DNA of 64,000 bases from assembly GCF_001297125.1 (NCBI RefSeq), contig NZ_LHPC01000038.1, forward strand, positions 230,220 to 294,219, written 5' to 3'. The notes below the pieces were generated by a model. It was not told the origin of the DNA, searched no databases, and worked only from the letters and a program-made list of their open reading frames with translations. The translations under genes were made by a program, and so were the position numbers. This stretch comes from Pseudomonas sp. RIT-PI-q (GTDB lineage Bacteria; Pseudomonadota; Gammaproteobacteria; Pseudomonadales; Pseudomonadaceae). This document shows, in pieces, positions 35,179 to 44,610 of this stretch (its first letter is position 1; every line of letters starts with the position of its first letter).

Positions 35179-35919
35179 ATGAACGCGCGAAAAATTTTAA
35201 TCACAGGTGCTGCGGGCCGAATTGGCAGCGCTTTTTGGAAAGCGCATATCGATAAGTCAGATTTGCGTTTAGCCGACATAGATGTATCAACACTTCCGCA
35301 ATCGGCACAACGTTTCGCTCTCGACATCAGTGTTCAAGCCAGTTGCCTTGAAGCTTGCGAAGGCATACATACAGTGATTCATCTCGCTGCTGACCCTCGC
35401 CCAGACGCCGACTTCATGACATCCCTGCTCCCTGTGAATATTGTGGGCACCTACAACATGCTATTCGCCGCAAAGGCTCAAGGCTGCGAGCGCTTTATAT
35501 TTGCGAGCAGCGCTCAGGCTATCGAAGGTTATCCAGAGGATGTCCAGGTACATGAATTTATGGCACCTAAGCCAGGCAATTTATACGGGGTCAGCAAAGC
35601 GTTCGGGGAAGCTCTGGCTTCGATGTATGCAAACGATGGTCAAATGACAACAATCGCAGTCCGTATTGCAAACGTAGCTATATTTCACCAAGGGGAAAAC
35701 CACAGTCACAGGGATGTAGCTGCTTTTATAAGTATCAGGGATGTTGTCGCACTACTTAGTAATTGCGTCGAGGCCGAGCTGAGCGGATTCCATGTTATCC
35801 ACGGGGTCTCAGATAACAGATATAAGCGACTTTCTATCGAGAAGACCAGAAAAGTTGTGGGGTACGCTCCCTTTGATGATGGATTTGAGATTCTTGAAGG
35901 ACACGCTCAACCTGACTGA
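35179..35919 (+). CDS. NAD-dependent epimerase/dehydratase (uronate dehydrogenase-like)
   Basis: 246 aa extended SDR. LITGAAGRIGSAFWKAH is the NAD motif, FASSAQAIEGYP carries the catalytic Ser, and YGVSKAFGEAL the Tyr-Lys pair. Overall close to the uronate dehydrogenase class, which oxidises galacturonate or glucuronate; substrate unproven. Base composition is clearly lower in G+C than neighbours and no partner genes are adjacent, pointing to recent acquisition. Confidence 0.82.
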   Translation: MNARKILITGAAGRIGSAFWKAHIDKSDLRLADIDVSTLPQSAQRFALDISVQASCLEACEGIHTVIHLAADPRPDADFMTSLLPVNIVGTYNMLFAAKAQGCERFIFASSAQAIEGYPEDVQVHEFMAPKPGNLYGVSKAFGEALASMYANDGQMTTIAVRIANVAIFHQGENHSHRDVAAFISIRDVVALLSNCVEAELSGFHVIHGVSDNRYKRLSIEKTRKVVGYAPFDDGFEILEGHAQPD

Positions 35920-36087
35920 ACTATTCTTCATTAATTGCTGCCCCTTCGACTGTCCGCTTCGGGTCGGAAGCGGCCAGTCGCGAACAGCTGCTATCCGCCA
36001 ACAGCACTCCGTCGCCAACCTTCTCTTATCGCTGCAACAAACAACGTTCCTGTTACTTTCCCTTCCCACCGACGTAGCCTTGAAAGC

Positions 36088-36110
36088 CCCTTGAGCCACT
36101 GGCTCAAGGG
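36088..36110 (-). terminator. Hairpin downstream of E1 gene
   Basis: Perfect 11-bp inverted repeat CCCTTGAGCCA/TGGCTCAAGGG with a one-base centre, about 40 bp past the E1 stop on the minus strand, followed there by GGCTTTC. Could also stop rightward transcripts from the epimerase gene. Confidence 0.55.
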
Positions 36111-36148
36111 ACGAAGGGTGATTGAAAGGAGACGGGGGAAGGCGCGTG

Positions 36149-38857
36149 TCAGCAGGTCCACGACGCCTGGCTCTCGCTGTCCAGTTCATAGCGCTTGATT
36201 GCCTCGGCGCAGAGTTGCCGATCAACCGTGCCTTCGTCGGCAAGGGTAGCGAGGGCTGCCAACACGATGTGATGCCGATCGACTTCGAAAAAGTCGCGCA
36301 AGGCCGCGCGGGTATCGCTTCGCCCAAACCCATCGGTGCCGAGTACGGTATAGCGTGATTGCAGGTACGAGCCGATCAACTGCGGCAACGCGCGCACGTA
36401 GTCAGACACGGCCACCACCGGCGCGCCGCTGGGCAGGCATTCGCCAAGGTAGCTGGTGCGGACGTCGGCTTGCGGATGCAACCTGTTCCAGCGCTCGACG
36501 TCCCGCGCATCACGCGCCAGTTCACTGAAACTGGTGACGCTCCACACCTCGCTCGCAATCTGCCAATCGTTGGCCAGCAGCTCGGCGGCGGCCAGTGCTT
36601 CGCGCAGGAGAGTGCCCGAGCCGAGCAAGCGCACCTTGCCTTTCGGAGTCGCCGGCTGCTGCTTAATGAAGCAATACATGCCGCGAATAATCGCCCGCTC
36701 AACGCCCTCGGGTAAAGTCGGTTGCGGGTAGTTTTCATTCATCAGGGTCACGTAGTAGAACTCGTCGACGTCCTGTTCGAGCATCTGGCGCATGCCATGG
36801 TCGAGGATCACCGCGAACTCGCTGGCGAACGCCGGATCGTAGGCGCGACAGTTCGGTACAGTGGCGGCGATCAGGTGACTGGTGCCGTCCTGATGCTGCA
36901 AACCTTCACCGCCGAGCGTGGTTCGCCCAGCCGTGGCGCCGAGCAGGAAGCCACGGGAACGTTGGTCGGCGGCGGCCCATATCAGGTCGCCGACCCGCTG
37001 GAAGCCGAACATCGAGTAGTAAATGTAGAACGGCAGCATACGCAGGCCATGGGCCGAATAGCTGGTGGCGGCGGCTACCCAGGAGCTGATGGCGCTGGCT
37101 TCGCTGATGCCTTCTTCGAGAATCTGCCCGTCGGTGGCTTCACGGTAGCTGAGGATCGAGCCGATATCTTCGGGCTCGTAACGCTGGCCGACGCTGGAGT
37201 AGATACCGATCTGCTTGAACAGGTTGGCCATGCCAAAGGTGCGCGCTTCGTCGGCGACAATCGGCACAATGCGCGGGCCCAGTTGCTTGTCCTTCAGCAG
37301 GTTGCTGAGCATCCGTACGAAGGCCATGGTGGTGGACATTTCCTTGCCCTCGGCCTGAGTGGCAAAGCTGGCATAGCTGGCAATCGCAGGCACCGGCACG
37401 GCGGCGGCCGTACGATTGCGCGCCGGCATGTAACCACCCAGAGACTGTCGCCGCTGATGCAGGTAACGCATTTCGCGGCTGTCGTCAGCCGGCTTGAAAA
37501 AGCTCAACGACTCGACCTGTTCATCCGACAGCGGCAACTGAAAGCGGTTGCGGAAAGCGATCAGCGCCTCGCGGTCGAGCTTCTTCTGCTGATGCGTGGT
37601 CATCTTGCCCTGCCCGGCTTCGCCCATGCCGAAACCCTTCTTGGTCTGGGCAAGGATCACCGTCGGCTTGCCCTCTTTCTGGCTGGCGGCAAGGTAGGCG
37701 GCGTAGATCTTGATAATGTCGTGGCCACCACGTTTGAGGCGGTCAATCTGCTCATCGCTCAAGCCGTGGGCCAGCCACGCCAGTGACGCGCTTTGGCCGA
37801 AGAAATGTTCGCGGTTGTAGGCGCCATCCTTGGCGGCGAACGTCTGGAACTGACCATCGACCGTCTGCGACAACGTGCGCACCAGCGCGCCATCTTCGTC
37901 CCTGGCCAGTAGCGCGTCCCAGTCCGAACCCCAGACCACTTTGATCACGTTCCATCCGGCACCGCTGAACAACGCTTCCAGTTCGTCGATGATCCGCCCG
38001 TTGCCGCGCACCGGACCGTCAAGCCGCTGCAAGTTACAGTTGACCACCCACGTCAGGTTATCGAGGCCTTCACGGGCGGCCAGGGTCAGCGCCGACATGC
38101 TTTCCGGCTCGTCCATCTCGCCATCGCCAAACACCCCCCAGACGTGCCGGTCAGTGGTGTCTTGCAGGCCACGGTGCTGCAAGTAGCGCATAAAGCGCGC
38201 CTGGAAAATCGAGCTGATCGGACCGATGCCCATCGAACCGGTGGGGAACTGCCAGAAGTCCGGCATCAACCATGGATGCGGGTAGCTCGACAGCCCTTGG
38301 GCACCGGTTTTTCGCGCGGTGATTTCCTGGCGGTAATGCTCAAGATCGGTTTCGTTCAATCGCCCTTCGAGGAAAGCGCGAGCATAGATGCCCGGTGCCG
38401 AATGAGGCTGGAAGAACACCAGGTCACCGTCGAAGACGTCATTACGCGCCCGGAAAAAATGATTGAAGCCCACCTCGAACAGATCCGCTGCGCTGGTGTA
38501 ACTGGCGATATGGCCGCCGAGTTCGCCGTAGGCCCGATTGGCTCGGACCACCATGACCAAAGCATTCCAGCGCATGATCGAAGCAAGGCGTTCTTCCGTG
38601 GCGAGATCACCCGGGAACAGCGGTTGCTGCGACACAGGGATGCTGTTGACGTAAGACGTGCCCCGGCGCGGCTGCCAGCCAACGGATGGATCACGTGCCG
38701 CTTCAGCCAATTGGTCGAGCAACCGGCGCGCATGCTCGGGGCCGCGAGTGGCCACCAGCGACTCCAGGGCCTCACGCCATTCACTCAGCTCGTCGAGATC
38801 GTTCTGGGTCAGGGGGGCGGCGGTTGCATCGGGTTGGTTGGAATGGAAACGGCTCAT
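36149..38857 (-). CDS. mdeB: Homodimeric 2-oxoacid (pyruvate/2-oxobutyrate) dehydrogenase E1
   Basis: 902 aa, full AceE-type E1: thiamine-diphosphate motif GDGEMDEPES...NCNLQRLDGPVRGNG, E1 active-site loop HQQKKLDREAL and the C-terminal LGTDGFGRSDTRAALR. It decarboxylates a 2-oxoacid and passes the acyl group to an E2 lipoyl partner; no E2 or E3 gene is here. Divergent pairing with an Lrp/AsnC gene matches P. putida mdeB-mdeR, where MdeB handles 2-oxobutyrate from methionine; the symbol rests on that context. ATG 38857 has a GGAGG site; GTG 38863 is inside it. mdeA (methionine gamma-lyase) is absent. Confidence 0.85.
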   Translation of the reverse strand: MSRFHSNQPDATAAPLTQNDLDELSEWREALESLVATRGPEHARRLLDQLAEAARDPSVGWQPRRGTSYVNSIPVSQQPLFPGDLATEERLASIMRWNALVMVVRANRAYGELGGHIASYTSAADLFEVGFNHFFRARNDVFDGDLVFFQPHSAPGIYARAFLEGRLNETDLEHYRQEITARKTGAQGLSSYPHPWLMPDFWQFPTGSMGIGPISSIFQARFMRYLQHRGLQDTTDRHVWGVFGDGEMDEPESMSALTLAAREGLDNLTWVVNCNLQRLDGPVRGNGRIIDELEALFSGAGWNVIKVVWGSDWDALLARDEDGALVRTLSQTVDGQFQTFAAKDGAYNREHFFGQSASLAWLAHGLSDEQIDRLKRGGHDIIKIYAAYLAASQKEGKPTVILAQTKKGFGMGEAGQGKMTTHQQKKLDREALIAFRNRFQLPLSDEQVESLSFFKPADDSREMRYLHQRRQSLGGYMPARNRTAAAVPVPAIASYASFATQAEGKEMSTTMAFVRMLSNLLKDKQLGPRIVPIVADEARTFGMANLFKQIGIYSSVGQRYEPEDIGSILSYREATDGQILEEGISEASAISSWVAAATSYSAHGLRMLPFYIYYSMFGFQRVGDLIWAAADQRSRGFLLGATAGRTTLGGEGLQHQDGTSHLIAATVPNCRAYDPAFASEFAVILDHGMRQMLEQDVDEFYYVTLMNENYPQPTLPEGVERAIIRGMYCFIKQQPATPKGKVRLLGSGTLLREALAAAELLANDWQIASEVWSVTSFSELARDARDVERWNRLHPQADVRTSYLGECLPSGAPVVAVSDYVRALPQLIGSYLQSRYTVLGTDGFGRSDTRAALRDFFEVDRHHIVLAALATLADEGTVDRQLCAEAIKRYELDSESQASWTC

Positions 38858-38977
38858 AGGCACCTCCTCGCTTTTTTATTAGTCTATGCCGAGGCCCGCA
38901 GCTTTTCTGATCGTTATGCAGACTCACTTCGATCAATGGCGGCATAAAACACTGCCCATCCTAAAAGTAGAAGCACA

Positions 38978-39451
38978 ATGAACTTCGATGGTATTGACCT
39001 GAAGATCCTTCGAGAGCTGCAAAACGACAGCAGCCTGTCCAATGTGGAATTGGCCAAGCGGGTTCATCTTTCGCCCTCCCCGTGCCTGGCCCGGGTCAAA
39101 GCGCTGGAAGCCTCCGGTTGCATTCGCGAGTACGTGGCGCTACTGGCGCCCGAGGCGCTGGGCTTGCGTTTGAATGTGTTCATCTCCATCAGCCTCAAGC
39201 AGCAAGGCCGGGAGTCGTTGCAGAATTTCGAACGCACTATCTGCGAATGCGACGAGGTCATGGAGTGCTATCTGATGACCGGTGATGCCGACTATTTGAT
39301 TCGCGTCGTGATGGCAGACATGCAGGCGTTGGAGCATTTCATCATCGAGCGACTGTCGCCTATGCCAGAAGTAGAAAAAATTCGTTCCAGCCTGTCGTTG
39401 AAACAGGTCCGCTATAAAACCGCCCTGCCCTTGAGAAAAGAAAACGGATAA
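38978..39451 (+). CDS. mdeR: Lrp/AsnC-family regulator (MdeR-like)
   Basis: 157 aa. HTH at about 5-60 (LDLKILRELQNDSSLSNVELAKRVHLSPSPCLARVKALE with IDLKILREL start) and RAM effector domain (VFISISLKQQ, VMECYLMTGDADYLIRVVMADMQAL). Divergent from the E1 gene, 120 bp apart, so very likely its activator, with an amino acid such as methionine as ligand by analogy with P. putida MdeR. Confidence 0.85.
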   Translation: MNFDGIDLKILRELQNDSSLSNVELAKRVHLSPSPCLARVKALEASGCIREYVALLAPEALGLRLNVFISISLKQQGRESLQNFERTICECDEVMECYLMTGDADYLIRVVMADMQALEHFIIERLSPMPEVEKIRSSLSLKQVRYKTALPLRKENG

Positions 39452-39562
39452 CCGCTGCAAGAACGCAATCGGCCAGAAACGGCCTGTCAGCGTCGACTCA
39501 ATAAATAGACAACCGCCCAGGTTAATCTAGCCTTGAGTGAAAGCCCGCGGGAGAAAAACACC

Positions 39563-40018
39563 ATGTCCCTCGCTCCCGGAAATCTATTGGCCCTGACGTT
39601 AGGTGTCCTTTTTTGTATGGCAGCGCGCGGTGAAGAGGTCGCAGACACCCATCCCCCACCGGCGATACTCCCGTTGGAGTCTGAGACGCTGCCAAAACTC
39701 ATTGCCTACCCGCCGCTTGCCGAGCCGCTCGCCCGCGGTGTTGTCATCATCCAGTATCGAACAGAGCACGCCAGGATCATGCCGGTATTTGGCAAAGCGG
39801 CGGCTGATGTATCGCCACGTCTCAGTCACCTTCACGTGACCGTCGACGACTGGAAAGGGACATGGGCACACACCAGTGAAGACCCGATTATCCTGGTTGG
39901 ACTGACACCCGGCACTCACAAGGTTGTTCTTGAAGTGGCCGACCCGACTCACAAAATCCTCACCAGTACGACAGTCAGTTTTATAGTTCCGGAGAAGAAA
40001 CCAACGGGCGCCCCATGA
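39563..40018 (+). CDS. Exported DUF6130-like protein
   Basis: 151 aa. Signal peptide (NLLALTLGVLFCMAARG/EE), then a compact beta domain with HLHVTVDDW and GLTPGTHKVVLEVADPTHK. The His-x-His and Asp pattern with the TPGxHKV phrase matches, as far as I recall, the DUF6130 family; function unknown. GGGAG ribosome site before ATG 39563. No operon partner; a strong terminator follows. Confidence 0.72.
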   Translation: MSLAPGNLLALTLGVLFCMAARGEEVADTHPPPAILPLESETLPKLIAYPPLAEPLARGVVIIQYRTEHARIMPVFGKAAADVSPRLSHLHVTVDDWKGTWAHTSEDPIILVGLTPGTHKVVLEVADPTHKILTSTTVSFIVPEKKPTGAP

Positions 40019-40030
40019 AGAGCCCAAAAA

Positions 40031-40064
40031 AAGCCCCGCACTTCAACCGAAGGCGGGGCTTTTG
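40031..40064. terminator. Bidirectional intrinsic terminator
   Basis: Stem AAGCCCCGC/GCGGGGCTT with flanking A-run and T-run, between the convergent DUF6130-like gene and the alcohol dehydrogenase gene. Confidence 0.85.
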
Positions 40065-40081
40065 ATTGGGCTGGTGTCACT

Positions 40082-41230
40082 TCACATCGCCGTATGGAAA
40101 ATCTGCTCGATCTCGTCCTGATTGGCAGGACGCGGATTGGTAAAGCCGCAGGCATCCTTCATGGCATTGGTTGCCAGGATCGGGATGTCGTCGGCCTTGG
40201 CGCCCAGTTCGGCGAGACCGCTCGGAATACCGACATCCGAAGACAATTTACGGATGGCCGTGATCGCCGCGGCGGCGCCTTTTTGCGCATCCAGATGCTG
40301 CGTGTCGACGCCCATTGCGTTGGCAATGTCTTTAAACCGAGCCGGGCATACGCTGGCGTTGAAGCTGGCGACATGCGGCAGCAGGATCGCATTACAGACG
40401 CCGTGAGGCAGGTCGTAGAACCCACCCAATTGGTGCGCCATGGCGTGGACATAACCCAGCGAAGCATTGTTGAAGGCCATGCCGGCAAGAAATTGCGCGT
40501 AGGCCATATTTTCCCGGGCGCTCATGTCGTCACCCTGAGCAACGGCCGTGCGCAGGTTGGCCGAGATCAATTCCACGGCCTTGAGCGCACAGGCATCGGT
40601 GATCGGCGTTGCCGCCGTCGACACGTAGGCTTCGATCGCGTGAGTCAACGCGTCCATGCCGGTGGCGGCCGTCAGGCCTTTGGGCATGCCCGCCATCAAC
40701 GAAGGATCGTTGACCGACAACAGCGGTGTGACGTTACGGTCGACGATGGCCATTTTCACGTGCCGGACTTCGTCGGTAATGATGCAGAAACGGGTCATTT
40801 CACTCGCCGTGCCAGCGGTGGTATTGATCGCGATCAGCGGCATCTGTGGCTTGGCGGATTGATCCACGCCTTCGTAATCACTGATGTGTCCGCCGTTGGC
40901 GGCGCACAGGGCAATGCCCTTGGCGCAGTCATGGGGTGAACCGCCGCCCAGGGAAATAATGAAATCACAGTCGCTGCGAGCCAGCAGTTCGAGGCCTTTC
41001 TCGACATTGCTGACCGTCGGATTCGGTTTGGCGCCATCAAACAAGGTGGAGTCGATGTCCTGCTGGGCCAGAAGGCCGGCAACCTTGGCGGCCACGCCGG
41101 CTTTGGCCAGGCCTGCATCAGTGACGATCAAGGCTTTACGGAAACCATATTTGCGGATGGCGAGCATCGCTTCGTCGAGACTGCCAATGCCCATCATGTT
41201 CACGGAGGGAATGAAGAAGGTGCTGCTCAT
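40082..41230 (-). CDS. Iron-containing (group III) alcohol dehydrogenase
   Basis: 382 aa, full length. NAD-binding GGGSPHDCAKGI, TTAGTASEMT, and the Fe ligands in GMDALTHAIEAY and GYVHAMAHQLGGFYDLPHGVCN. Closest familiar relatives are YiaY, AdhB and ErcA; Pseudomonas ErcA-type enzymes take part in ethanol and short-alcohol metabolism. Substrate and regulation not readable; no neighbour in the same direction. Confidence 0.88.
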   Translation of the reverse strand: MSSTFFIPSVNMMGIGSLDEAMLAIRKYGFRKALIVTDAGLAKAGVAAKVAGLLAQQDIDSTLFDGAKPNPTVSNVEKGLELLARSDCDFIISLGGGSPHDCAKGIALCAANGGHISDYEGVDQSAKPQMPLIAINTTAGTASEMTRFCIITDEVRHVKMAIVDRNVTPLLSVNDPSLMAGMPKGLTAATGMDALTHAIEAYVSTAATPITDACALKAVELISANLRTAVAQGDDMSARENMAYAQFLAGMAFNNASLGYVHAMAHQLGGFYDLPHGVCNAILLPHVASFNASVCPARFKDIANAMGVDTQHLDAQKGAAAAITAIRKLSSDVGIPSGLAELGAKADDIPILATNAMKDACGFTNPRPANQDEIEQIFHTAM

Positions 41231-41762
41231 GATAAATCCTCTTTTATTCTGGAGACCCGGAAATCGGGTGAGGTCTTCTACTCATATCGCAGGCTGTGAG
41301 GGGGCTGATGGTCATCATTGACGACGCTCAGCGGGAGACCGGGCGGCATCAAGTGTTCAGGCGAACTGTGTTTTAAGTTGCAGAGGTGGATGGGCCATCG
41401 CAGCCAGTATCTTTTGATCATGGGGTTGAGCCTATCCCTATGACGCCAGACTGAAATGGTCCTTTAGCTTTCATTGACACCTCCTTTAGTACCGGGAGGT
41501 GTGCAGATCAATTGACAGGCAGTGATCGGCCAATAGCGCCTTTCGCTATCAACAGCGTCGGGTGATACCCAAGCTCACCGAGCCCAAGAAATACGCACAA
41601 GCCAACCCGTGCTCCTCCCGTACCCGCCAAGCTATATTGGCTGAGTGCAGGCGTTGATACAGCGTCGGTACGGGGCTTGTTCGCGCCGGCGCAGCAAACT
41701 CCCCGCCAGCGCCTTTGGCGAATGCGCTTTGAATTTAGCAAATACGACGTATTTCCTCTTAC

Positions 41763-41790
41763 TTGCAGCCCTTCCTACCTGATCTACACT
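41763..41790 (+). promoter_or_regulatory. Candidate promoter of the multicopper oxidase operon
   Basis: TTGCAG, 16 bases, TACACT; transcription would start near 41797 and run straight into the hairpin at 41815. Confidence 0.35.
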
Positions 41791-41814
41791 GCAAGAGTTT
41801 CACGCAGACCACTC

Positions 41815-41838
41815 AAAGCCACGTAGAACGTGGCTTTT
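41815..41838 (+). terminator. Terminator-like hairpin in the oxidase leader
   Basis: Perfect ten-base stem AAAGCCACGT/ACGTGGCTTT with AGA loop, then TTCGCTTT, 89 bp before the oxidase start. Either the end of a short upstream RNA or an attenuator of the operon. Confidence 0.6.
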
Positions 41839-41926
41839 CGCTTTGTGGAGCGGTTTTTTTTCAATTGCAGCATCACACAGGCAAACTGCCCCGCAGCTCT
41901 TCGCCACGCCACTGAAGGTCGCGATC

Positions 41927-43459
41927 ATGCCCAGAGTTTTCAGCGTCCGTCCTTTTGCATTCTGCGCAAGCATGGTGGTTCTTGCGTTGGCAGGTTGTGC
42001 GAACCGGCAGTCAACCGAACCCGCCTCGCAGCCTCTGCGTCAGAATCCCGAATTCACTTACGATGTCAGCGGCGTCACCCACGCCACACTGACGGCCTCC
42101 GAACAGCAGGTCAACGTCGGTAACGAACGCTACGTGTCGCTGGTGTTCAATGGCGATTACGATTCGCCACTGATTCGAACTCGACCGGGTGGCACGATGG
42201 CGATCAGTCTGGACAACCGCATGGACGAGATCACTAACCTGCATTTCCATGGCATGCAGGTGTCACCGCTGGACCAGGGTGACAACATTTTCCGGGTGAC
42301 CCAACCCCATCAAGTGGGCGAATACAACGTCAAGCTGCCGCTTAATCACAGCCCTGGTGCCTACTGGTATCACAGCCATTTTCATGGTGGCTCCCAACGT
42401 CAGGTGTCAGCGGGTATTGCCGGGCCAATCCTGGTCGATGGCATGCTCGATCCCTTCCCCGAACTCAAGGGCATCAAAGAACAAGTCCTGGTGCTGCGTA
42501 ACTTTCAGAAAACCCTGACCGGCAAGGTTGCCAGCGAGATCATCACTAGTGCTCCGTCGATTCGCACGATCAATGGCCAGGAAGTGCCCGTCATCGATAT
42601 CAATCCCGGAGAAACCCAGCTCTGGCATTTCATCAACATTGCCGCCAACCAGTACTTCCGAATTCGCATCAACGGGCAATCAATGCAGGTGTTGTCGCGC
42701 GATGGCAATACCGTGACGCGGCGGGTCGATACAGACCAGGTACTGATCGGGCCGTCGGCGCGGTTCAGTGTGTTGGTGGTCGGGCCACCGGCCGGGTCGT
42801 ACGAAGTCGAAACGGGCTCGGGCAACACCGGGCCGGCCGGCGACGATTACCCTGCGGCCAAACTGGCAATATTGCGTTCCAGCGGTGAGCGAGTGGCGAC
42901 CAGACAGATCAGCAGCGCCTACCCACCTGCCGAAGACTTCAGCAAGCTCGCGGTGAACAAGACTCGTCAATTCGCCTTTCAGGATTCGGACAGCGACCCC
43001 AATGCCTTTTTGATCAACGGCACACGCTTCGAGCTGGACCGGGTCAACACCACGGTCAAGCTCGGCGATGTAGAAGAGTGGCGACTGTTCAACCCGTCCC
43101 AGGAATTGCACCAGTTTCATATCCACCAGGTGGATTTCCAGGTGACCGAGATCAACGGTAAACCGGTGCAATTCAGCGGTTACCGAGACAACGTGTTCAT
43201 TCCCGCCACGGGTTCGATCACCGTGCGCATTCCCTTTCGCGATCCGGTGATCCTGGGCAAGTTCGTCTACCACTGTCACATCCTCGAACATGAGGACGGG
43301 GGCATGATGCAAGCGATCCAGGTAGTCAAGCCCGAAGACTACGAGCAGGCGGTCAAACTCGAACCGTTGGGCGGGCTGTACGGTGAAAACAACCAGTTGT
43401 GCTCCTACCTGCGCAATACCGGACGGGACTCGAAACAGTCCAGCCCGCTGATCAAGTAA
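41927..43459 (+). CDS. Multicopper oxidase lipoprotein
   Basis: 510 aa. Lipobox LALAGC with C24 as lipid anchor; three cupredoxin domains. Copper ligands all visible: H106-F-H108, H149-S-H151, then HQFHIHQVDF and HCHILEHEDGGMM for the T2/T3 cluster and type 1 site. GAAGG ribosome site before ATG 41927. First gene of an operon with an outer-membrane protein (11 bp) and an SCO copper chaperone. Could oxidise Cu(I), Mn(II), Fe(II) or phenolics; no Met-rich insert as in CueO is evident, so cuprous oxidation is not favoured. Confidence 0.88.
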   Translation: MPRVFSVRPFAFCASMVVLALAGCANRQSTEPASQPLRQNPEFTYDVSGVTHATLTASEQQVNVGNERYVSLVFNGDYDSPLIRTRPGGTMAISLDNRMDEITNLHFHGMQVSPLDQGDNIFRVTQPHQVGEYNVKLPLNHSPGAYWYHSHFHGGSQRQVSAGIAGPILVDGMLDPFPELKGIKEQVLVLRNFQKTLTGKVASEIITSAPSIRTINGQEVPVIDINPGETQLWHFINIAANQYFRIRINGQSMQVLSRDGNTVTRRVDTDQVLIGPSARFSVLVVGPPAGSYEVETGSGNTGPAGDDYPAAKLAILRSSGERVATRQISSAYPPAEDFSKLAVNKTRQFAFQDSDSDPNAFLINGTRFELDRVNTTVKLGDVEEWRLFNPSQELHQFHIHQVDFQVTEINGKPVQFSGYRDNVFIPATGSITVRIPFRDPVILGKFVYHCHILEHEDGGMMQAIQVVKPEDYEQAVKLEPLGGLYGENNQLCSYLRNTGRDSKQSSPLIK

Positions 43460-43470
43460 AGGGGGGCGCC

Positions 43471-44607
43471 ATGAGCAACTATCGCTTGGCTGTTGTTTTG
43501 CTGGGATCGGTGTGTGCTGTCGAGTCAACGCTGGCCGATGACGGCCAATACCCCAACGTCGGCATGGATTACGACGCGACCTTTCAATATGACCACGTGC
43601 ATGCCGATTCGCCTCAAGGCGGCAATCGCAACAGCACGGATGCCTACCCGGATATCAACAGCACGTTCTACTTTCGCTTTACCCACGATCAGCAGATCCA
43701 GCTGTCCACCGAGATCAATCCCGTCGCTGGACCAGAACCTGGGCAAAAGCGTTTCTTCGAAGACGTGGGACTGGTGATCAATGACTTGAACTACTACCAG
43801 AACAACGCCAATTCGGCCTTTTCGGTCGGCAAATACCATGTGCCGTTCGGTCGGGCGCAGGACCAGGCGCCCGGCCTCTACACCAATGATTACGTCGCCA
43901 CCTACGACCTCGACGGCATGCTCGGCGGCACCGTGGCGTACCGCTTTTTCGACCAGAAACTTGGGATGATCGAACCCAACCTGAGCGTGTATACCGCGGA
44001 CAATTCGTTTCTCGGCCGGCCGTACCTGCGCCATGGCGAGAAGTTGCAGCGCAGCGCTGGCGGTCCATCAAATACCGGCAAGCTCAATTCCTATGCGGTG
44101 ACGGTGAACTGGATAGCGATTCCGGCGGTGCCTTATCTGGAAATGCAGGCCGGCTATATGTTCAACAAAAAGGCCGAGGACGAGACGCAGCCCGATCCGC
44201 CTGGCGAAGACGATGAAACCATCAAAATCGCCTCGGCCCGCTACATCTGGGCCTATGCGCCGAGTACCGATCTTGAGCCGACGCTGGCGGGGCGTTACTT
44301 CGATATAGTGCCCTTCGTCGAATTCGCCGATGTCGACAACGAGGACGGCATCAAGGGCAACGACACCCGCTATCTGACCACCTCGCTGACCTTCGATTTC
44401 GGCGACTGGGCGCTGGGCGCGACGCGCACCGACAAGCATCGCGAATCGAACGGAGGCGCAGATCACCAGGACTACCTCAACGAGTTGAGCCTGACTTACA
44501 ACATCACCGGTCAGATCAAACTCGGCTTGTCCGCCGGCACCCAGAAAGAGGACGGCCAGATGTCCGAACTGGTGGGCCTGGCCTTGACCTATTCGGGAGG
44601 GTACTGA
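43471..44607 (+). CDS. Outer-membrane beta-barrel protein of oxidase operon
   Basis: 378 aa, signal peptide (VVLLGSVCAVESTLA/DD), then alternating strands rich in Tyr, Asn, Asp and Gly (FSVGKYHVPFG, YEMQ-type strands, LTYNITGQIKLGLSAGTQ) that read as a 14-16-strand barrel, ending GLALTYSGGY. An acidic loop PDPPGEDDET is present. Porin-like but of no family I can name. Strong GGGGGG ribosome site. Placed between a copper oxidase and a copper chaperone, it may move a metal or the oxidase substrate or product. Confidence 0.72.
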   Translation: MSNYRLAVVLLGSVCAVESTLADDGQYPNVGMDYDATFQYDHVHADSPQGGNRNSTDAYPDINSTFYFRFTHDQQIQLSTEINPVAGPEPGQKRFFEDVGLVINDLNYYQNNANSAFSVGKYHVPFGRAQDQAPGLYTNDYVATYDLDGMLGGTVAYRFFDQKLGMIEPNLSVYTADNSFLGRPYLRHGEKLQRSAGGPSNTGKLNSYAVTVNWIAIPAVPYLEMQAGYMFNKKAEDETQPDPPGEDDETIKIASARYIWAYAPSTDLEPTLAGRYFDIVPFVEFADVDNEDGIKGNDTRYLTTSLTFDFGDWALGATRTDKHRESNGGADHQDYLNELSLTYNITGQIKLGLSAGTQKEDGQMSELVGLALTYSGGY

Positions 44608-44610
44608 GCG

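Larger units (their letters stand above)
41231..41926. other. Gap with stranded hairpin and leader elements
   Basis: About 700 bp. First third: upstream region of the alcohol dehydrogenase. Middle: hairpin ACACCTCC/GGGAGGTGT at 41478-41503 without a gene to serve, and a 77-codon minus-strand frame (41508-41741) ending GAIGRSLPVN that I do not recognise and treat as possible gene debris. Right: promoter and terminator-like hairpin ahead of the multicopper oxidase gene. Confidence 0.5.

Noticed and set aside
34802..35182. 126-codon frame in the gap before the epimerase gene
   Set aside because: No ribosome site, no recognisable motif, odd composition; ends inside the next gene's start.
41508..41741. 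77-codon minus-strand frame ending GAIGRSLPVN
   Set aside because: No ribosome site and no family recognised; noted only as possible debris.
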